Source of the DNA: Spiroplasma endosymbiont of Cantharis nigra
GTDB taxonomy: Bacteria; Bacillota_I; Bacilli_A; Mycoplasmatales; Mycoplasmataceae
Reading direction: 5' to 3'
DNA: 64,000 nt
Assembly (NCBI RefSeq): GCF_964019925.1
Contig: NZ_OZ026470.1
Coordinates: 806,001 to 870,000, forward strand
Below are positions 1 to 9,975 of the stretch, piece after piece. A model generated the notes under the pieces. The model was not told the DNA's origin. It was given only the letters and a program-made list of their open reading frames with translations, and did no database searches. Every line of letters begins with the position of its first letter. Positions within the stretch are counted from its first letter, which is position 1. The position numbers and the translations under genes are program-made.

Positions 1-1236
1 ATTATTAATTAGTTGAATATTTTTCTTTTCAACTCCTGCTTCAATTGCTGCTCTTTCAGCACTTAAAAAATCTTTATATAAACCCTTAATTGGAATAAAT
101 GATTTTGGTTTCATTATTCTTGTCATCAATTTTATATCTTCATAACTTGCTCTCATAGATCAAATATTTTTATCACTTAATGATATTAATTTTGCATTTG
201 TTCTTGATAATTCATCTAAAATTTCAGCATGTCTTTTTTCTACCCCAGCTGCTGGTGGAGTTGCTAATATAATAGTATCATTCTCTGTAAATTCAACCTT
301 ATCATCATTTCCTGCAGCTATTTTTGCAAGTCTTGCATATAGAAGATCTCCTGCTCCAGTTAAAAGCAAAATACCATCTTGAGATTTCATAAAGTCTTCA
401 ATAGATATAATGTCTTTTTCAGTGATTTGTAAACTTTCTTGTATTACTTTTGATTCAACAACCTTAGTAATTGTTTTTCCATAAATTGCTATTTTTCTAT
501 CATTTGCCTTTGCTTGTTTTATTATTTCAAATAATTTAAAAACATCTTCTTCAAACATTCCTAAAATTAAACGTCTTTTTTTATCTTTCATTGGCGCTGC
601 AATGAATTTTTCAATTCTATGATTTGGAACTGTATATCCAATTCTTGATGCGTATTCTGCATCACTTATTAATGCCAAAACACCCTTTTGAGCAATTTGA
701 TTTAAGTGATTCATATCTGTTGAGAAATATGATTGTTCATTTCCATCAATAATATAATCACCTGCATATACAATTACACCATCTTGCGTATGAATTGCAT
801 AACCATATGATTCTGGAAATGCAGCTGTTGTTCTAAAAGCTTCTATTTTTACATCACCAAAATTAATGATATCTTTATCATTAATAATTTTAAAATTATT
901 TTCTCTATTTTTAATTCTGTATTTTAAATTTCTATATTTCAAAATTGTTGTTGTAAGTTCATTGCAATAAACTGGTACATCTATTTCTCTTAAAATGTAA
1001 CTAATTGCTCCTGAATTATTTGAACTTGGATTTGAAAGAAAAATTCCTTTAATTTTTTTTGAATTTGCTTTCAAAAAGTCAAAATTTGGAATTATTACAT
1101 CAATTCCTAATACACTTCTTTCTGGAAATTTAATTCCAGCATCAAAAATATATAAATTATCATTAACACTAATAACAAAAATATTTTTTCCTCTTTCGTC
1201 TTGACCACCAAGAGCCATAAATTTAATATCTGCCAT
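1..1236 (-). CDS. RNase J-like protein with a degenerate active site (3' end outside the window)
   Basis: This is the N-terminal part of a metallo-beta-lactamase/beta-CASP ribonuclease J family protein. The frame continues past a TGA (Trp) at about position 157 and runs off the left edge. The family fold is visible: a GGQDERGKN segment near residues 10-18, the SDAEYASRIGY segment matching the RNase J SDSTNA region, and GDYIIDG with Asp at residue 160. The zinc-binding HxHxDH motif is replaced by SNPSSNNSG (residues 68-76), and the later conserved His is replaced by Ala (TTAAFPES, about residue 139). Firmicutes and mollicutes often carry an active J1 and a weaker J2, so I read this as a J2-like or non-catalytic partner. 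AGGAG lies 8 bases before the chosen ATG. Confidence 0.85.
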
Positions 1237-1395
1237 ATTTTTTCTCCTTTTTTTAATTTCTTCTTATTATTTTGTTTAATTTTTTAATAAACGTTAACCA
1301 GAATTGAATTCTATTTAATTATAATTTATTTATAGTTAAAGTAAAGTTTTTTTAAATAAAAGAATAAAATCTTAATGAGAGAGGAAGAAATTTAT

Positions 1396-1698
1396 ATGTA
1401 TATTTCAGTAGAAGATTATTCATTAAATTACGATAAATATTTCACTTTAGATGTTAGAACAGAAATGGAATTTAAGACTTTACCTCATTTTGATTGAGCA
1501 ATAAACGTGCATATTGATGAATTTATAAAAAAATTTGAAACTATTTTAAAAGAAAAGAATCCTGAAAATAAGCCAATTGTGACTGTATGTAATGCAGGAA
1601 ATAGAAGTGGCGAAGTTGCTAGATTTTTATTAGAAAATGGTTATAATGCAAAAACACTTGATGGTGGGATTTATAAGTATAAAAGAAAAATAAGATAA
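1396..1698 (+). CDS. Single-domain rhodanese-like sulfurtransferase
   Basis: A 100-residue protein that is nothing but a rhodanese domain. The early LDVRTEMEF segment is the typical DVR(T/E)xxEF motif, and the active-site loop CNAGNRS puts the catalytic Cys at residue 65, followed by the usual Arg. A TGA Trp codon lies at 1495. GAGAGGAAG precedes the ATG at a workable distance. Such proteins carry persulfide sulfur in the cytoplasm, for example for tRNA thiolation, but the substrate cannot be told from sequence. It stands alone on the plus strand, divergent from the RNase J-like gene and convergent with the next gene; the two stop codons abut at 1698/1699. Confidence 0.85.
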
Positions 1699-2067
1699 TT
1701 AATTTATCTTATTTTTTAATTCCTCTTCTAATTTTTTTAAAAATAACTTAATTGAAAATTCTTTTGAAGTTAAACTTAATGTTTTTCCTTCAAGTTCTGC
1801 CTTAATTTTTAGTTTCTTTAGATTATTTGTATTTACTAAGTGCTTTGATAAAATTAAAATCTTATCATTATTAATACTATCAATATTTTGAATAGTGCCT
1901 ATTTCATTTAAAATTTTTTCATAAATAGTTCAGCCTTTTTCAATTGAGTTTATCCCAAATTTTTCTTTTCTCTTTCTTAACATACTTAATGTTGAAAAAT
2001 AAAGAAACAAAGAAATGAAACAAATAATAAACAAAATGGCAATAACAATATATAGAATATTATTCAT
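1699..2067 (-). CDS. Hypothetical single-pass membrane protein
   Basis: A 122-residue protein with one hydrophobic segment at residues 4-26, followed by a basic RKRKEK stop-transfer stretch and a charged cytoplasmic tail of about 90 residues. I recognise no family. The ATG overlaps the TAA stop of the NAD kinase gene by one base (TAATG), so it is probably translationally coupled to nadK. It contains one TGA Trp codon. Its last codon abuts the end of the convergent rhodanese gene. Function unknown. Confidence 0.7.
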
Positions 2068-2876
2068 TATTCAATTATCTCCTTATCTTTAATAAAAATA
2101 TCTCTTAAAATTTGAATTTTACTTGTATTTTTAGAATTACTAATATCAGTTACTACTTTTATATTTATTTTTGAAGGTCTTATTTCAATTTCTAAATCAT
2201 TAACTGAATATTCAACAGTATCAATTATCATTATCTCATTTGATTTATCTTCAAATTTTAATTTTAAAATATATTGATCATTTAAAATTAGAGGTGCATT
2301 TAATGTTCTAAATTTATTAGTACTTACAGGAACTAATTCTTGTAGTTGATACAATTGACTATTTCTTGACAAAATCACCGCTCCACCAGCTGATTTCATA
2401 TAACCACTACTTCCATTAGAAGTAGAAACAACAATTCCAGTTCCATGAAATTTTTCCAGAAATTCATTATTTATATAAATTTCAACATATAATGGTGTTT
2501 TTTCATTAAGAATTTTAACTTCATTTGCAGCAATTAAATTTTGAGATTTTGTTTTAATTTCTAATAATTCAAAATTATTTAAACTAAAATTATTTTTTTC
2601 AATTGAATCTATTGTAGCGTCTAAGTTTTCAACTCTATTTTTATTAGTATAGAAACCAATTCCCCCAGACTTAAACGGCACAAATTTAACATCTTTTATT
2701 TGTTCTTTATATTTAGAAACAGCCTTTAGAAAAGTACCATCTCCTCCAAATATAAAGATATAATTTGGTAACTTTTCATTATAAACTCATCCTCTTGATT
2801 CCAACTTTTCTTTTAAATGAAAAACAACTTCTTCTGTTGATTTATAATCATTTTTTATAATACTAAATGAAAGCAT
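2067..2876 (-). CDS. nadK: NAD kinase
   Basis: The 269-residue product matches bacterial NAD kinases, which phosphorylate NAD to NADP. The nucleotide motif GGDGTFLKA is at residues 44-52. The downstream STSNGSSGYMKSAGGA segment matches the conserved T(P/S)TGSTAYxxSAGG substrate loop. The start was chosen because AGGTGAA lies just before the ATG, and the length is normal for the family. One TGA encodes Trp at residue 30. It overlaps the next gene by one base and faces trpS across 97 bp. Confidence 0.92.
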
Positions 2877-2938
2877 TATTTCACCTCTAAACTATTATTA
2901 ATTTTACTTATTTTTGGGAGAAAAATATATAAAGATTG

Positions 2939-2944
2939 TATAAT
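2939..2944 (+). promoter_or_regulatory. Candidate -10 box for trpS
   Basis: A perfect TATAAT hexamer preceded by TG lies 29 bases before the trpS start. No strong -35 is present; TTGGGA at 2914-2919 would give a 19-base spacer. Confidence 0.55.
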
Positions 2945-2973
2945 ATTAAATGTAAATCAAGGAGCAAAGAATT

Positions 2974-3987
2974 ATGACTAAAAAGAGAATGTTGTCTGGT
3001 ATAACCACTACAGGAAAAATGACATTAGGAAACTATATTGGAGCTATGAAAAATTTTGTAGCATTACAAGATGAATTTGAAATGTATGTATTTGTAGCTA
3101 ATCTTCATGGAATAACTACCCCAATTGATAAAGAAACTTTAAGAAAAAATATAAAGGAAATGGTCACTTTATATTTTGCTTGTGGAATGGATCCTAAAAA
3201 ATCAACAATTTTCTTACAAAGTGATGTTTTAGAACACACTCAACTAGGTTGAATTCTTACATGTAATACAACAATTGGTGAATTACAAAGAATGACTCAA
3301 TTTAAAGATAAATCAACTAAAGTAAAATCTGAAAATGGAACTGAATTCATTCCTACTGGTTTACTAACATATCCAGCACTAATGGCAGCAGATATTCTAC
3401 TTTATGATGCTGAATTTGTACCAGTTGGGAAAGATCAAAAACAACATATTGAATTAACAAGAAATATTGCAGAAAGAATGAATAATAAATTTGGAGAAAT
3501 GTTTACAATTCCGGGAGATTACACTCCAAAAGTTGGATCAAAAATAATGGATCTACAAGATCCTACAAAAAAAATGTCAAAATCTGCTGCTAATCCAAAA
3601 AGTTTTATTGCTTTATTAGATGATATTAATGAAGTTAAAAAGAAAATAAAGTCTGCTGTAACTGATTCAGAAAATATTATTAAATATGATATTGAAAAAA
3701 AACCAGGTGTAAGTAACTTATTAACAATTTACTCAGCTTTGAAAAATATTTCAATTGAAGAGGCAGAAAAGTTTTTTCATAATAAGGACTATGGAGTATT
3801 AAAAGAAGAAGTTTCAAATGTAGTTGTTGATTTATTAGAAAAAATTCAACTAAAATTTAAGGAATTATTTAACTCTGATTTAGTAGATTCTTGATTAGAA
3901 CAAGGCGCAGAAAAAGCAAGAAAATTAGCAAGTAAAAAATTAACAAAAGTAAAAAATTTAACTGGTTTAAACTATAAGAGAAAATAA
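2974..3987 (+). CDS. trpS: Tryptophanyl-tRNA synthetase
   Basis: A 337-residue class I synthetase that charges tRNA-Trp. The HIGH-type signature appears as TLGN (residues 17-20, within TGKMTLGNYIG) and the KMSKS loop is exact at residues 200-204. The frame is complete only if the TGA codons at 3250 and 3892 are Trp. In an organism reading UGA as Trp this enzyme supplies the charged tRNAs for both UGG and UGA. The start has an AGGAG ribosome site. The gene stands alone on the plus strand between two minus-strand groups. Confidence 0.97.
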
Positions 3988-4009
3988 AAAAAACTCTTAA
4001 GTAGAGTTT
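3981..4009 (-). terminator. Intrinsic terminator for the 4015-4335 gene
   Basis: AAACTC (3991-3996) pairs with GAGTTT (4004-4009) around a 7-base loop. Read on the minus strand the stem is followed by a run of eight Ts that overlaps the last codons of trpS. Confidence 0.65.
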
Positions 4010-4014
4010 CTAAT

Positions 4015-4335
4015 CTAATCAGCAGCACTTCATTGTGTTGCTTTTATTTTTTTAACAATTTTTGTACAATCATCTTTATGTCTAAATTCTCTACACTGTG
4101 GATGAATTGCAATTAGATTATCTGATGTTAATTTAAAATTTTTAAGATCAATAAATTCACATACTCATGAGAAATCTCCCTTTTCAAATTTTGATTTATC
4201 CATAAAAAATTTACATATAAAACACAATCTAAATTTATCTTCATCTCTATTAATTAATTTGGGAGAATTATTTCAAGCACTAATTATATCCTCTTTTGAA
4301 AATTCAATTTTATTATTCTCTAATATTTTTGCCAT
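4015..4335 (-). CDS. Hypothetical Cys/His-rich protein
   Basis: A 106-residue soluble protein of unknown role. It has CxxC (LCFICKFF), a later single Cys, then HPQC and a final Cys (HKDDC). The arrangement could bind zinc and is faintly like a degenerate HNH-type fold (CxxC, then an NLIAIHPQC segment), but no catalytic His-Asn-His set is convincing. Three TGA codons are read as Trp. AAGAGGT precedes the ATG. It has its own terminator and seems to be a one-gene unit. Confidence 0.7.
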
Positions 4336-4373
4336 AAGGTACCTCTTTTAATCATTATAATATTAACACAATT

Positions 4374-4400
4374 AAAAAAATGAGCTAAAATTGCTCATTT
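4374..4400 (-). terminator. Terminator of the infC-rpmI-rplT operon
   Basis: AAATGAGC (4378-4385) pairs with GCTCATTT (4393-4400) around a 7-base loop, and on the minus strand a run of Ts follows. It lies directly after the rplT stop codon. Confidence 0.85.
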
Positions 4401-4402
4401 CA

Positions 4403-4768
4403 TTATTTTTTAGCTTCTAAAGCCTTTTTAGATGAAGTTACGATTGATTCAAATTGTTTTGGTTCGTGAATTGCTAATTCAGATAACATTTTTCTGTTAA
4501 TATCAATTCCTGCTAATTTTAAACCATTCATAAATTTTGAATAACTTAATCCTAATGGTCTAACTGCTGCATTTATACGAATAATTCATAATTTTCTAAA
4601 ATCACGTTTTTTAAGTTTACGTCCAACAAAAGCATAAGCCATAGAACGTACAACTTGTTCATGAGCCTTTTTATAGTTTGCTTTTTTTGTTCCATAGTAA
4701 CCTTTTGCTCTTTTAATTCAACGTTTTCTTCTTGCTCTAGTTACTTTACCAAATTTTACTCTTGCCAT
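4403..4768 (-). CDS. rplT: 50S ribosomal protein L20
   Basis: A 121-residue, strongly basic protein with the classic L20 start [15 protein letters not shown] and the [25 protein letters not shown] core (two TGA Trp codons). L20 binds 23S rRNA early in large-subunit assembly, and in Firmicutes it represses its own operon through the leader. It is the last gene of infC-rpmI-rplT, 13 bases after rpmI, with AGGAGGTAG as ribosome site. Confidence 0.97.
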
Positions 4769-4781
4769 ATTGTTCTACCTC

Positions 4782-4976
4782 CTAATTTTGTAATAATCCT
4801 TTTAGACGTTTCATATCTCCAGCTGAGACGAAAGTTGCTTTTTTCAAATGTCTTTTTCTTTTTGTTGATTTATTTTGTGCTAAATGAGATCTATAAGCTT
4901 TACCTCTTTTTAATTTACCTGCACCAGTTTTTTTAACTCTTTTTGCTAAAGAGCTTTTTGTCTTCATTTTTGGCAT
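4782..4976 (-). CDS. rpmI: 50S ribosomal protein L35
   Basis: A 64-residue basic protein beginning [13 protein letters not shown], the conserved L35 N-terminus, with the KRGKAYRSH and [10 protein letters not shown] segments. It is a structural protein of the large subunit. It sits between infC and rplT in the order found across Firmicutes and mollicutes, with AGGAGAG before the start. Confidence 0.97.
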   Translation of the reverse strand: MPKMKTKSSLAKRVKKTGAGKLKRGKAYRSHLAQNKSTKRKRHLKKATFVSAGDMKRLKGLLQN

Positions 4977-4995
4977 AAATTCTCTCCTCCTATAA

Positions 4996-5526
4996 TTAAC
5001 CTTTTTTTGGCACTACATACATATCTAAGAATCTTGTATTTAGTTTAGCTTCTTTTTCAACTTTTGCAATATCTTCAATTTTTGTAAAGAATTTATCTAA
5101 TGTTTCTTTACCAAATTCTTGAAAAGTAATCTCTCTACCCTTAAATTTTAATGATACTTTAACTCTATCGCCTTGTAATAAAAATTCTCTTGCTTTTCTA
5201 GCTTTAGTATCTAGATCATGCTCTCCAATTCCTACAGTTAAACGAATTTCCTTATTTTCAACTTTAACTTGATTTTTCTTATTTTCTTTTTGTTTACGTT
5301 TTTGTTCATATTTGAACTTACCATAATCAAGTATTTTAGCAATAGCTGTATTACTATCTTGCATACCAACTTGAAATAGGTCTAAACCTGCTTCTTCTGC
5401 TAATTTTAAAGCTTCAAATTTATTTAATGGACCATTTTTAGTCCCATCATCATTAATAATTAAAATTTGTTTTGCTCTAATTTCTCTATTTACAAAATCT
5501 GTTATTATTTTTTTATTGTCTGCCAT
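4996..5526 (-). CDS. infC: Translation initiation factor IF-3
   Basis: The 176-residue product has the normal IF-3 length: an N-terminal half with [21 protein letters not shown], a lysine-rich linker around residues 75-90, and a C-terminal half with [27 protein letters not shown]-3 binds the 30S subunit and checks start codon and initiator tRNA. It heads the rpmI-rplT operon, is preceded by GGAGG, and lies behind a structured leader, so expression is probably limited by L20. Confidence 0.97.
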   Translation of the reverse strand: MADNKKIITDFVNREIRAKQILIINDDGTKNGPLNKFEALKLAEEAGLDLFQVGMQDSNTAIAKILDYGKFKYEQKRKQKENKKNQVKVENKEIRLTVGIGEHDLDTKARKAREFLLQGDRVKVSLKFKGREITFQEFGKETLDKFFTKIEDIAKVEKEAKLNTRFLDMYVVPKKG

Positions 5527-5540
5527 TTGTCCTCCGAAAT

Positions 5541-5665
5541 AAAAAGTGTGCCGTTAAAAGATTAGGAGCACACTTAAAATTTATTTATTTTATATATAGA
5601 TAATAAATAAGTTTTATACCGTTTCTTTACAAATTACGGTGAGCTGTGCGCTTCTTTCTTTAAAC
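5541..5665 (-). promoter_or_regulatory. infC leader with terminator/antiterminator arms (L20-leader type)
   Basis: Read on the minus strand, the leader carries arm a (GCGCAC, about 5647-5652), a small ACCGT/ACGGT hairpin, arm b (AAGTGTGC-type, 5568-5575) and arm c (GCACACTT, 5544-5551) followed by TTTATTT and then the GGAGG of infC. Arms b and c form an 8-bp terminator-like stem. Arm a can pair with arm b (one G-U), giving a mutually exclusive antiterminator. In Bacillus the same operon is attenuated when L20 binds such a leader. The pairing is seen here; the control by L20 is inferred. Confidence 0.7.
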
Positions 5666-5672
5666 CTTAATT

Positions 5673-5700
5673 ATTATAATATAGTTTTTTGAAATTTCAA
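5673..5700 (-). promoter_or_regulatory. Promoter of infC-rpmI-rplT
   Basis: On the minus strand TTGAAA (5700-5695) is followed after 16 bases by TATAAT (5678-5673), a near-consensus sigma-A promoter placed just upstream of the structured leader. Confidence 0.8.
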
Positions 5701-5738
5701 ATTTTTTTTGAAATTTATATTATTCTAACTGAAACTGC

Positions 5739-6113
5739 TTATTTTTTAGCAATGACTTCTATTTCAATTAGCCCATTTTTAGGTAGTTTTGAGACCTCAA
5801 AGGCACTTCTGGCTGGTTTATGTTCTTCAAAATAATCTGCATAAATATGATTAATTACATCAAAATTTGCAATATTTTCAATTAATACTGTAGTTTTAAT
5901 TATATTTTTTTTAGTAAAATTAGCTTCTTTTAATATCTCATCAATATTTTGTAAAGCTCTTTTTGTTTGTAACTCAATATTTTCTTCTAAATTCATTGTC
6001 TCAGGATTTAATCCTAATTGTCCAGAAATATATAAAAAATTTTCTTCAGTTAATATGGCTTGTGAATATGGGCCTATTGCTTTGGGTGCCTTTAAAGTGT
6101 TAATAATTTTCAT
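5739..6113 (-). CDS. ridA: RidA (YjgF/YER057c/UK114) enamine/imine deaminase
   Basis: A 124-residue protein with the family signature: GPYSQAIL near the start, YISGQLGLNPET, the RALQNIDEIL helix, and the C-terminal active-site segment with Arg in PARSAFEVSKLPKNGLIEIEVIA. RidA hydrolyses reactive 2-aminoacrylate and related enamines released by PLP enzymes. Its start overlaps the end of the upstream PLP lyase/aminotransferase gene by 14 bases, so the two are made together. The ribosome site AGGAG lies inside the upstream gene. Confidence 0.95.
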   Translation of the reverse strand: MKIINTLKAPKAIGPYSQAILTEENFLYISGQLGLNPETMNLEENIELQTKRALQNIDEILKEANFTKKNIIKTTVLIENIANFDVINHIYADYFEEHKPARSAFEVSKLPKNGLIEIEVIAKK

Positions 6114-7305
6114 TTTTTTCTCCTTTTGTAATTAATAATACTAATTTTATTTTCTTAATTACCTCTTTTAAATTTCTTTTATTTATACCTATATTTAATC
6201 TAATTCAGATATCTTTACAATCTGCAAAGTCATCTGAATAGCTTAAAATTAAGTTATTTTCTATAAAGTGTTGTTTTAGTTCCTTTAAATCCAAATTTAA
6301 TTTCAGTTTTATTCAAACTAGATAGGAAGCTTCCATTTCCATAATTTCTAAACTCTTAAAACTAGATAATTCTTGAGTTAAAAAAATATAATTCGAATAT
6401 ATATATCTTTTTAGAGTTTGTAATCAATTATAAGAATAGGAATTTGTATATGCGCTTACCAAGGCTGGTTGAAAAAAGATATTTGAAGAGGTTAAGGAAT
6501 CAGACTCGTATTGATTTGAGATTTGTTCCAAGATTTTTTTATTAGAACAAATCATATACGACCCCTTTAAACCTCCCAAATTAAAAGTTTTATTTGGCGA
6601 ATTACATACTATAAAATTATTAAATTGAGACGAATAATTTAATAAAGAATTATGCTTTTGATTTAAAACCAAATCCCCATGAACCTCATCAGAAAATATT
6701 AGAACATTATGTCTATTACATATCTCTATAATTTTAAGTATTTCTGTTTGTTCTCAAACCCTTCCTCCAGGATTATGAGGATTACATCATAAAAATAGTT
6801 TTATTTTATTTTTAACAATTTGACTTTCAAAATTTTCAAAATCAATATAATAATTATTATTTCTATAAATTAGATTATTATATATTACATTTCTTTTTGT
6901 TTTAATAATTGATCTTTCAAATGGTTGATATATTGGTGATTGAATCAAAACTGATTCATTTTTCTTAGTAAAGCACTTTACTACTTCAAACATTGCATTT
7001 ACTGTTCCATGAACTAACTTTATTAAGTCAATTTCTAAAATTATATTATGCATTTTTTCATATCAAATTTTAATTGCTTCAAGAGACTCTCTTTTTGTGT
7101 AAGTATAACTATAAGTTTTTTTCTTAGCTCTAGAAATTATTGATTTGACAATGGGTTTTGGTGTTTGAAAGTCTAAGTCCGCAATTGAAAGATTATAAAA
7201 TTTTTTTGAAAAATCAATTTTGTAATTTTGTTCTAAGTATTCAATAGATCATTTTCTTTCATTGTTTTTTGATCTATCAATTTTTCTATTAAAGTCTTTA
7301 TTCAT
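6100..7305 (-). CDS. patB: MalY/PatB-type PLP enzyme (aminotransferase / cystathionine beta-lyase family)
   Basis: A 401-residue fold-type I PLP enzyme. Visible landmarks are SIADLDFQTPKPIV near the N-terminus, LVHGTVNAM, the WCNPHNPGGRVW segment, FSDEVHGDL (PLP-ring Asp) and the Schiff-base lysine in SPNKTFNLGGLKGSY. This pattern matches MalY/PatB, which cleave C-S bonds (cystathionine, cysteine) to ammonia, a thiol and an enamine. Six TGA codons are read as Trp. It lies 9 bases after the EIICB gene and overlaps ridA. Whether the physiological activity is beta-lyase or transaminase is not decidable here. The E. coli pair malX-malY has the same neighbour relation. Confidence 0.88.
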
Positions 7306-7314
7306 TATTTTCAC

Positions 7315-8943
7315 CTAGTTTCTTATTAATTTTGCAATTTCATTTTTTAGCTTCTCAACTTTTGGGCCAATAATTATTTGAATATTATAATCATCGATAT
7401 ACTTAATTGCTATTGCTCCTAAATCTTTTACTGCTTCTTGGGAAATATTCTTAGGATTATTTAAAGTAATTCGCAACCTTGTATAACAATTATTTAAAGT
7501 TTTTATATTTTCTTTTCCCCCTAACAATTCAATATATTTTGCAGCCACCTCATTTGAAGTATCTATTTTTTCATTTTTTTCATTACTTATTAAAGTAATT
7601 TTTTCTTCTTCACTTAATGCTTCTCTACCAATAGTTTTTACATCTCTATATTTTATATAAAAATAAAAGGTTGAGAAATAGAGTGCTCCCCAAATTGGAC
7701 CAACTAGTAGAATATAGTATCATTTAGTTACTAACCCTTGCATTAATCCAAAAACAATAAAATCAATAATATTACCATCTGTATTTCCAATTTTTACTTG
7801 TAATAATCCTACAATCATATATGCTAGTCCAATATAAAAACAATGAACCAAATATAACAATGGAGCAACAAATAGAAATAGAAATTCTAAGGGCTCGGTA
7901 ATTCCCCCTACAACACTTGCAACAATTCCAGGTATTATTACAGACTTTACCATTTTTTTCTGTTCCTTTTCTGCAAGAACATATATGGCAATTGCTGCCA
8001 TTGGTAAACCAAACATTACCGTAGGCATATATCCTTGAGATAGAAATCTAGTTGCTGATGCAGAAATTGGCAATCCTAATTCTAATTCCTTATAAAAAAT
8101 ATTTAAAGCTCCTGTAATTTTTTCTCCACTTGGAAGAACAATTGTTCCTCCAACAGCTGAAAATCTAACGATTGTATTTATAACGTGATGCATCCCTGTG
8201 GGTCTTACTAAACTTTCTGTAAATCTATATAAGAAAGGACCAAATCAGTCTACCTTTTGTACTCCTAAACCAATTCAATATATTAATTGATTAAAACAAG
8301 GTCATATAAAAGTTGTAGGAATTGCTATTGCAGAAAATATTAACAATGAGATTATTGGAACAAATCTAGTCCCACCTCAAAATGATATTGAATTTGGCAA
8401 ACTAATATATTGAAATTTTTCATGTAGCCAATATACTAATAGACCAACAAATATAGCTCCTAATACTCCAATATCCATAGTTTTAATACCCAAAATTGAT
8501 TGTGTTGATTTACCAATAAATGTCCCTTCTGAGGTCAAATTCTCAGGTAAAACATTTAAAGTAAAATTAATAACAAAAAGCATTGTAACATAACCAATAA
8601 AACCACTAAACGCAGCTGATCCTTGATTATCAGAAGCTAAACCTATTGGAATAGCCATAGCAAACATAAATGGCAAAAAAGTAAATCCAATTGCTCCAAT
8701 TGTTTTTAATAAAACAAAAAAATCATATAGACCTCTAGTTTTTAATCAAGGTATTTGTATAATAGTTGCATTAGAAGTAAGCGAAGCACCAATTCCTAAT
8801 AAAATTCCACAAAAAGCCAACATTGCAATTGGAAGCATAAATGTTCTTCCTAACTTTTGAAATTTATTTAATAAACCATTTCTTGATTTTTTAGTATTAA
8901 TTTTTTCCATATTTTTTTGATTTTTAAACCCTAACCTTTTCAT
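7315..8943 (-). CDS. PTS EIICB component, glucose/maltose (MalX/PtsG) family
   Basis: A 542-residue permease in order EIIC then EIIB. About ten hydrophobic segments lie between residues 30 and 440, with the conserved GITEPLEF motif of the glucose-superfamily EIIC. The C-terminal EIIB domain has its phosphocysteine at residue 486 in NNCYTRLRI. It imports and phosphorylates a hexose or disaccharide at the membrane. No EIIA is fused. The ATG at 8943 was chosen over a GTG 18 bases upstream because AAAGGA sits at the right distance. It is bracketed by an RpiR regulator and a MalY-like gene, so it is probably regulated by that RpiR. Confidence 0.9.
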
Positions 8944-9008
8944 ACTTATTATTCCTTTCACTTTAATATTACTTAAAGCAAAAAAATAATTAAGAGTTCT
9001 AGTTAATG

Positions 9009-9037
9009 TTGTACCTTAGTTAATCACCTTGTACCTT
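9009..9037. repeat. Direct repeat upstream of the EIICB gene, possible RpiR operator
   Basis: TTGTACCTT occurs at 9009-9017 and again at 9029-9037, exactly 20 bp apart (two helical turns). Each copy is followed on the minus strand by a related ATTAACT. One copy lies in the last codons of the rpiR gene, the other in the 76-bp gap before the EIICB gene. Confidence 0.55.
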
Positions 9038-9838
9038 CTTAAGTAAATGATTTGTTAAATCCATATAAATATAGTCCAAAATTTGGATTAAACATTGACC
9101 CCTTATTGAAAATGAGTCTCAAATTTTATCTTCAAGTTGTGGTATTTCAATTACATTATCACAATACTTTTTTATTTCTCCATTATCGCCAAGAATTCCA
9201 AAAATATATGTCTTGTCTTTTAACTTTGATGCAAATTCAATTAGATATTTACTATTTCCAGATAAACTCAAAATAAATACAACATCATTTTTATTAATCT
9301 GTTGAACGTAGGACTCTATAGAATTTAAATCTCTTTCTTGTATTATAGTTTTATTTAACCATCTAATTCTTTGAACAAAATTCCTTGATATATTATAAGC
9401 TAAATTCATTCCAAACATATAAATTGAATTTGCTTTAGATATTTTATCTAAGAGTTCTTTTATTTTATCTTCATTTGAAAGATATCTTTTTAAAACAATA
9501 TCAGAAGACTTGTTTTTAATTTCTAAATAATTTAGATATTTATCATTATTATCTATTAATTGCTTTTTGAAATTAAACTGATTATTTAGTTTCAAATTAT
9601 TTTTTACTAAGTTTTTAATTTGAAACTTTAATTCACTATAACCTGATAAACCAGTCTTATTACAAAATCGAATAATGGATGGTTTAGAGGTATTTGTCTC
9701 TAAAGCCAATTTTTCAAGACTATAGTCATTAATAATTTTGAGATTGTTTAGTATGAAATTTGCAATATATGAGTTAATATCTTCAATACTTTTATTGGCC
9801 ATTGATTTTAAGATTGCTAAAAATTTTAATTCTTCCAT
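9020..9838 (-). CDS. RpiR/MurR-family transcriptional regulator
   Basis: The 272-residue product has an N-terminal helix-turn-helix (residues 1-80; EKLALETNTSKPSIIRFCNKTGLSGYSEL is the recognition region, quoted here in part only for its key TSKPSIIRF core) and a C-terminal SIS sugar-phosphate domain (about residues 130-245) with FILSLSGNSKYLIEFA. Such proteins sense phosphosugars and control sugar uptake genes. It is directly upstream of the EIICB gene on the same strand, so that transporter is the likely target. The frame needs one TGA Trp near the end. AGAGGAA precedes the ATG. Confidence 0.9.
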
Positions 9839-9975
9839 ACTAATATTCCTCTATGTATAAATCTATTTGGGAAATTTTATTTCCTAGTTAATCTTATCTT
9901 TAAAAGTAAAGTTTTAAACAATATTTCAAACTTTAAAATTTTTTTAGGAATATAATTTTATTAGGATGTGATTTT
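9839..9975. promoter_or_regulatory. Divergent intergenic region with inverted repeats
   Basis: This gap drives rpiR leftward and an ABC permease gene rightward. It holds a palindrome GGAAAT-TTT-ATTTCC (about 9871-9885), an AAAGTTT/AAACTTT inverted repeat (about 9908-9934), and a TATAAT at 9951-9956 positioned 20 bases before the rightward start. The palindromes could be regulator sites. Confidence 0.45.

Noticed and set aside
9052-9276. Plus-strand ORF of 74 codons
   Set aside because: It lies entirely within the opposite strand of rpiR and its upstream gap, has no ribosome site and low-complexity content.
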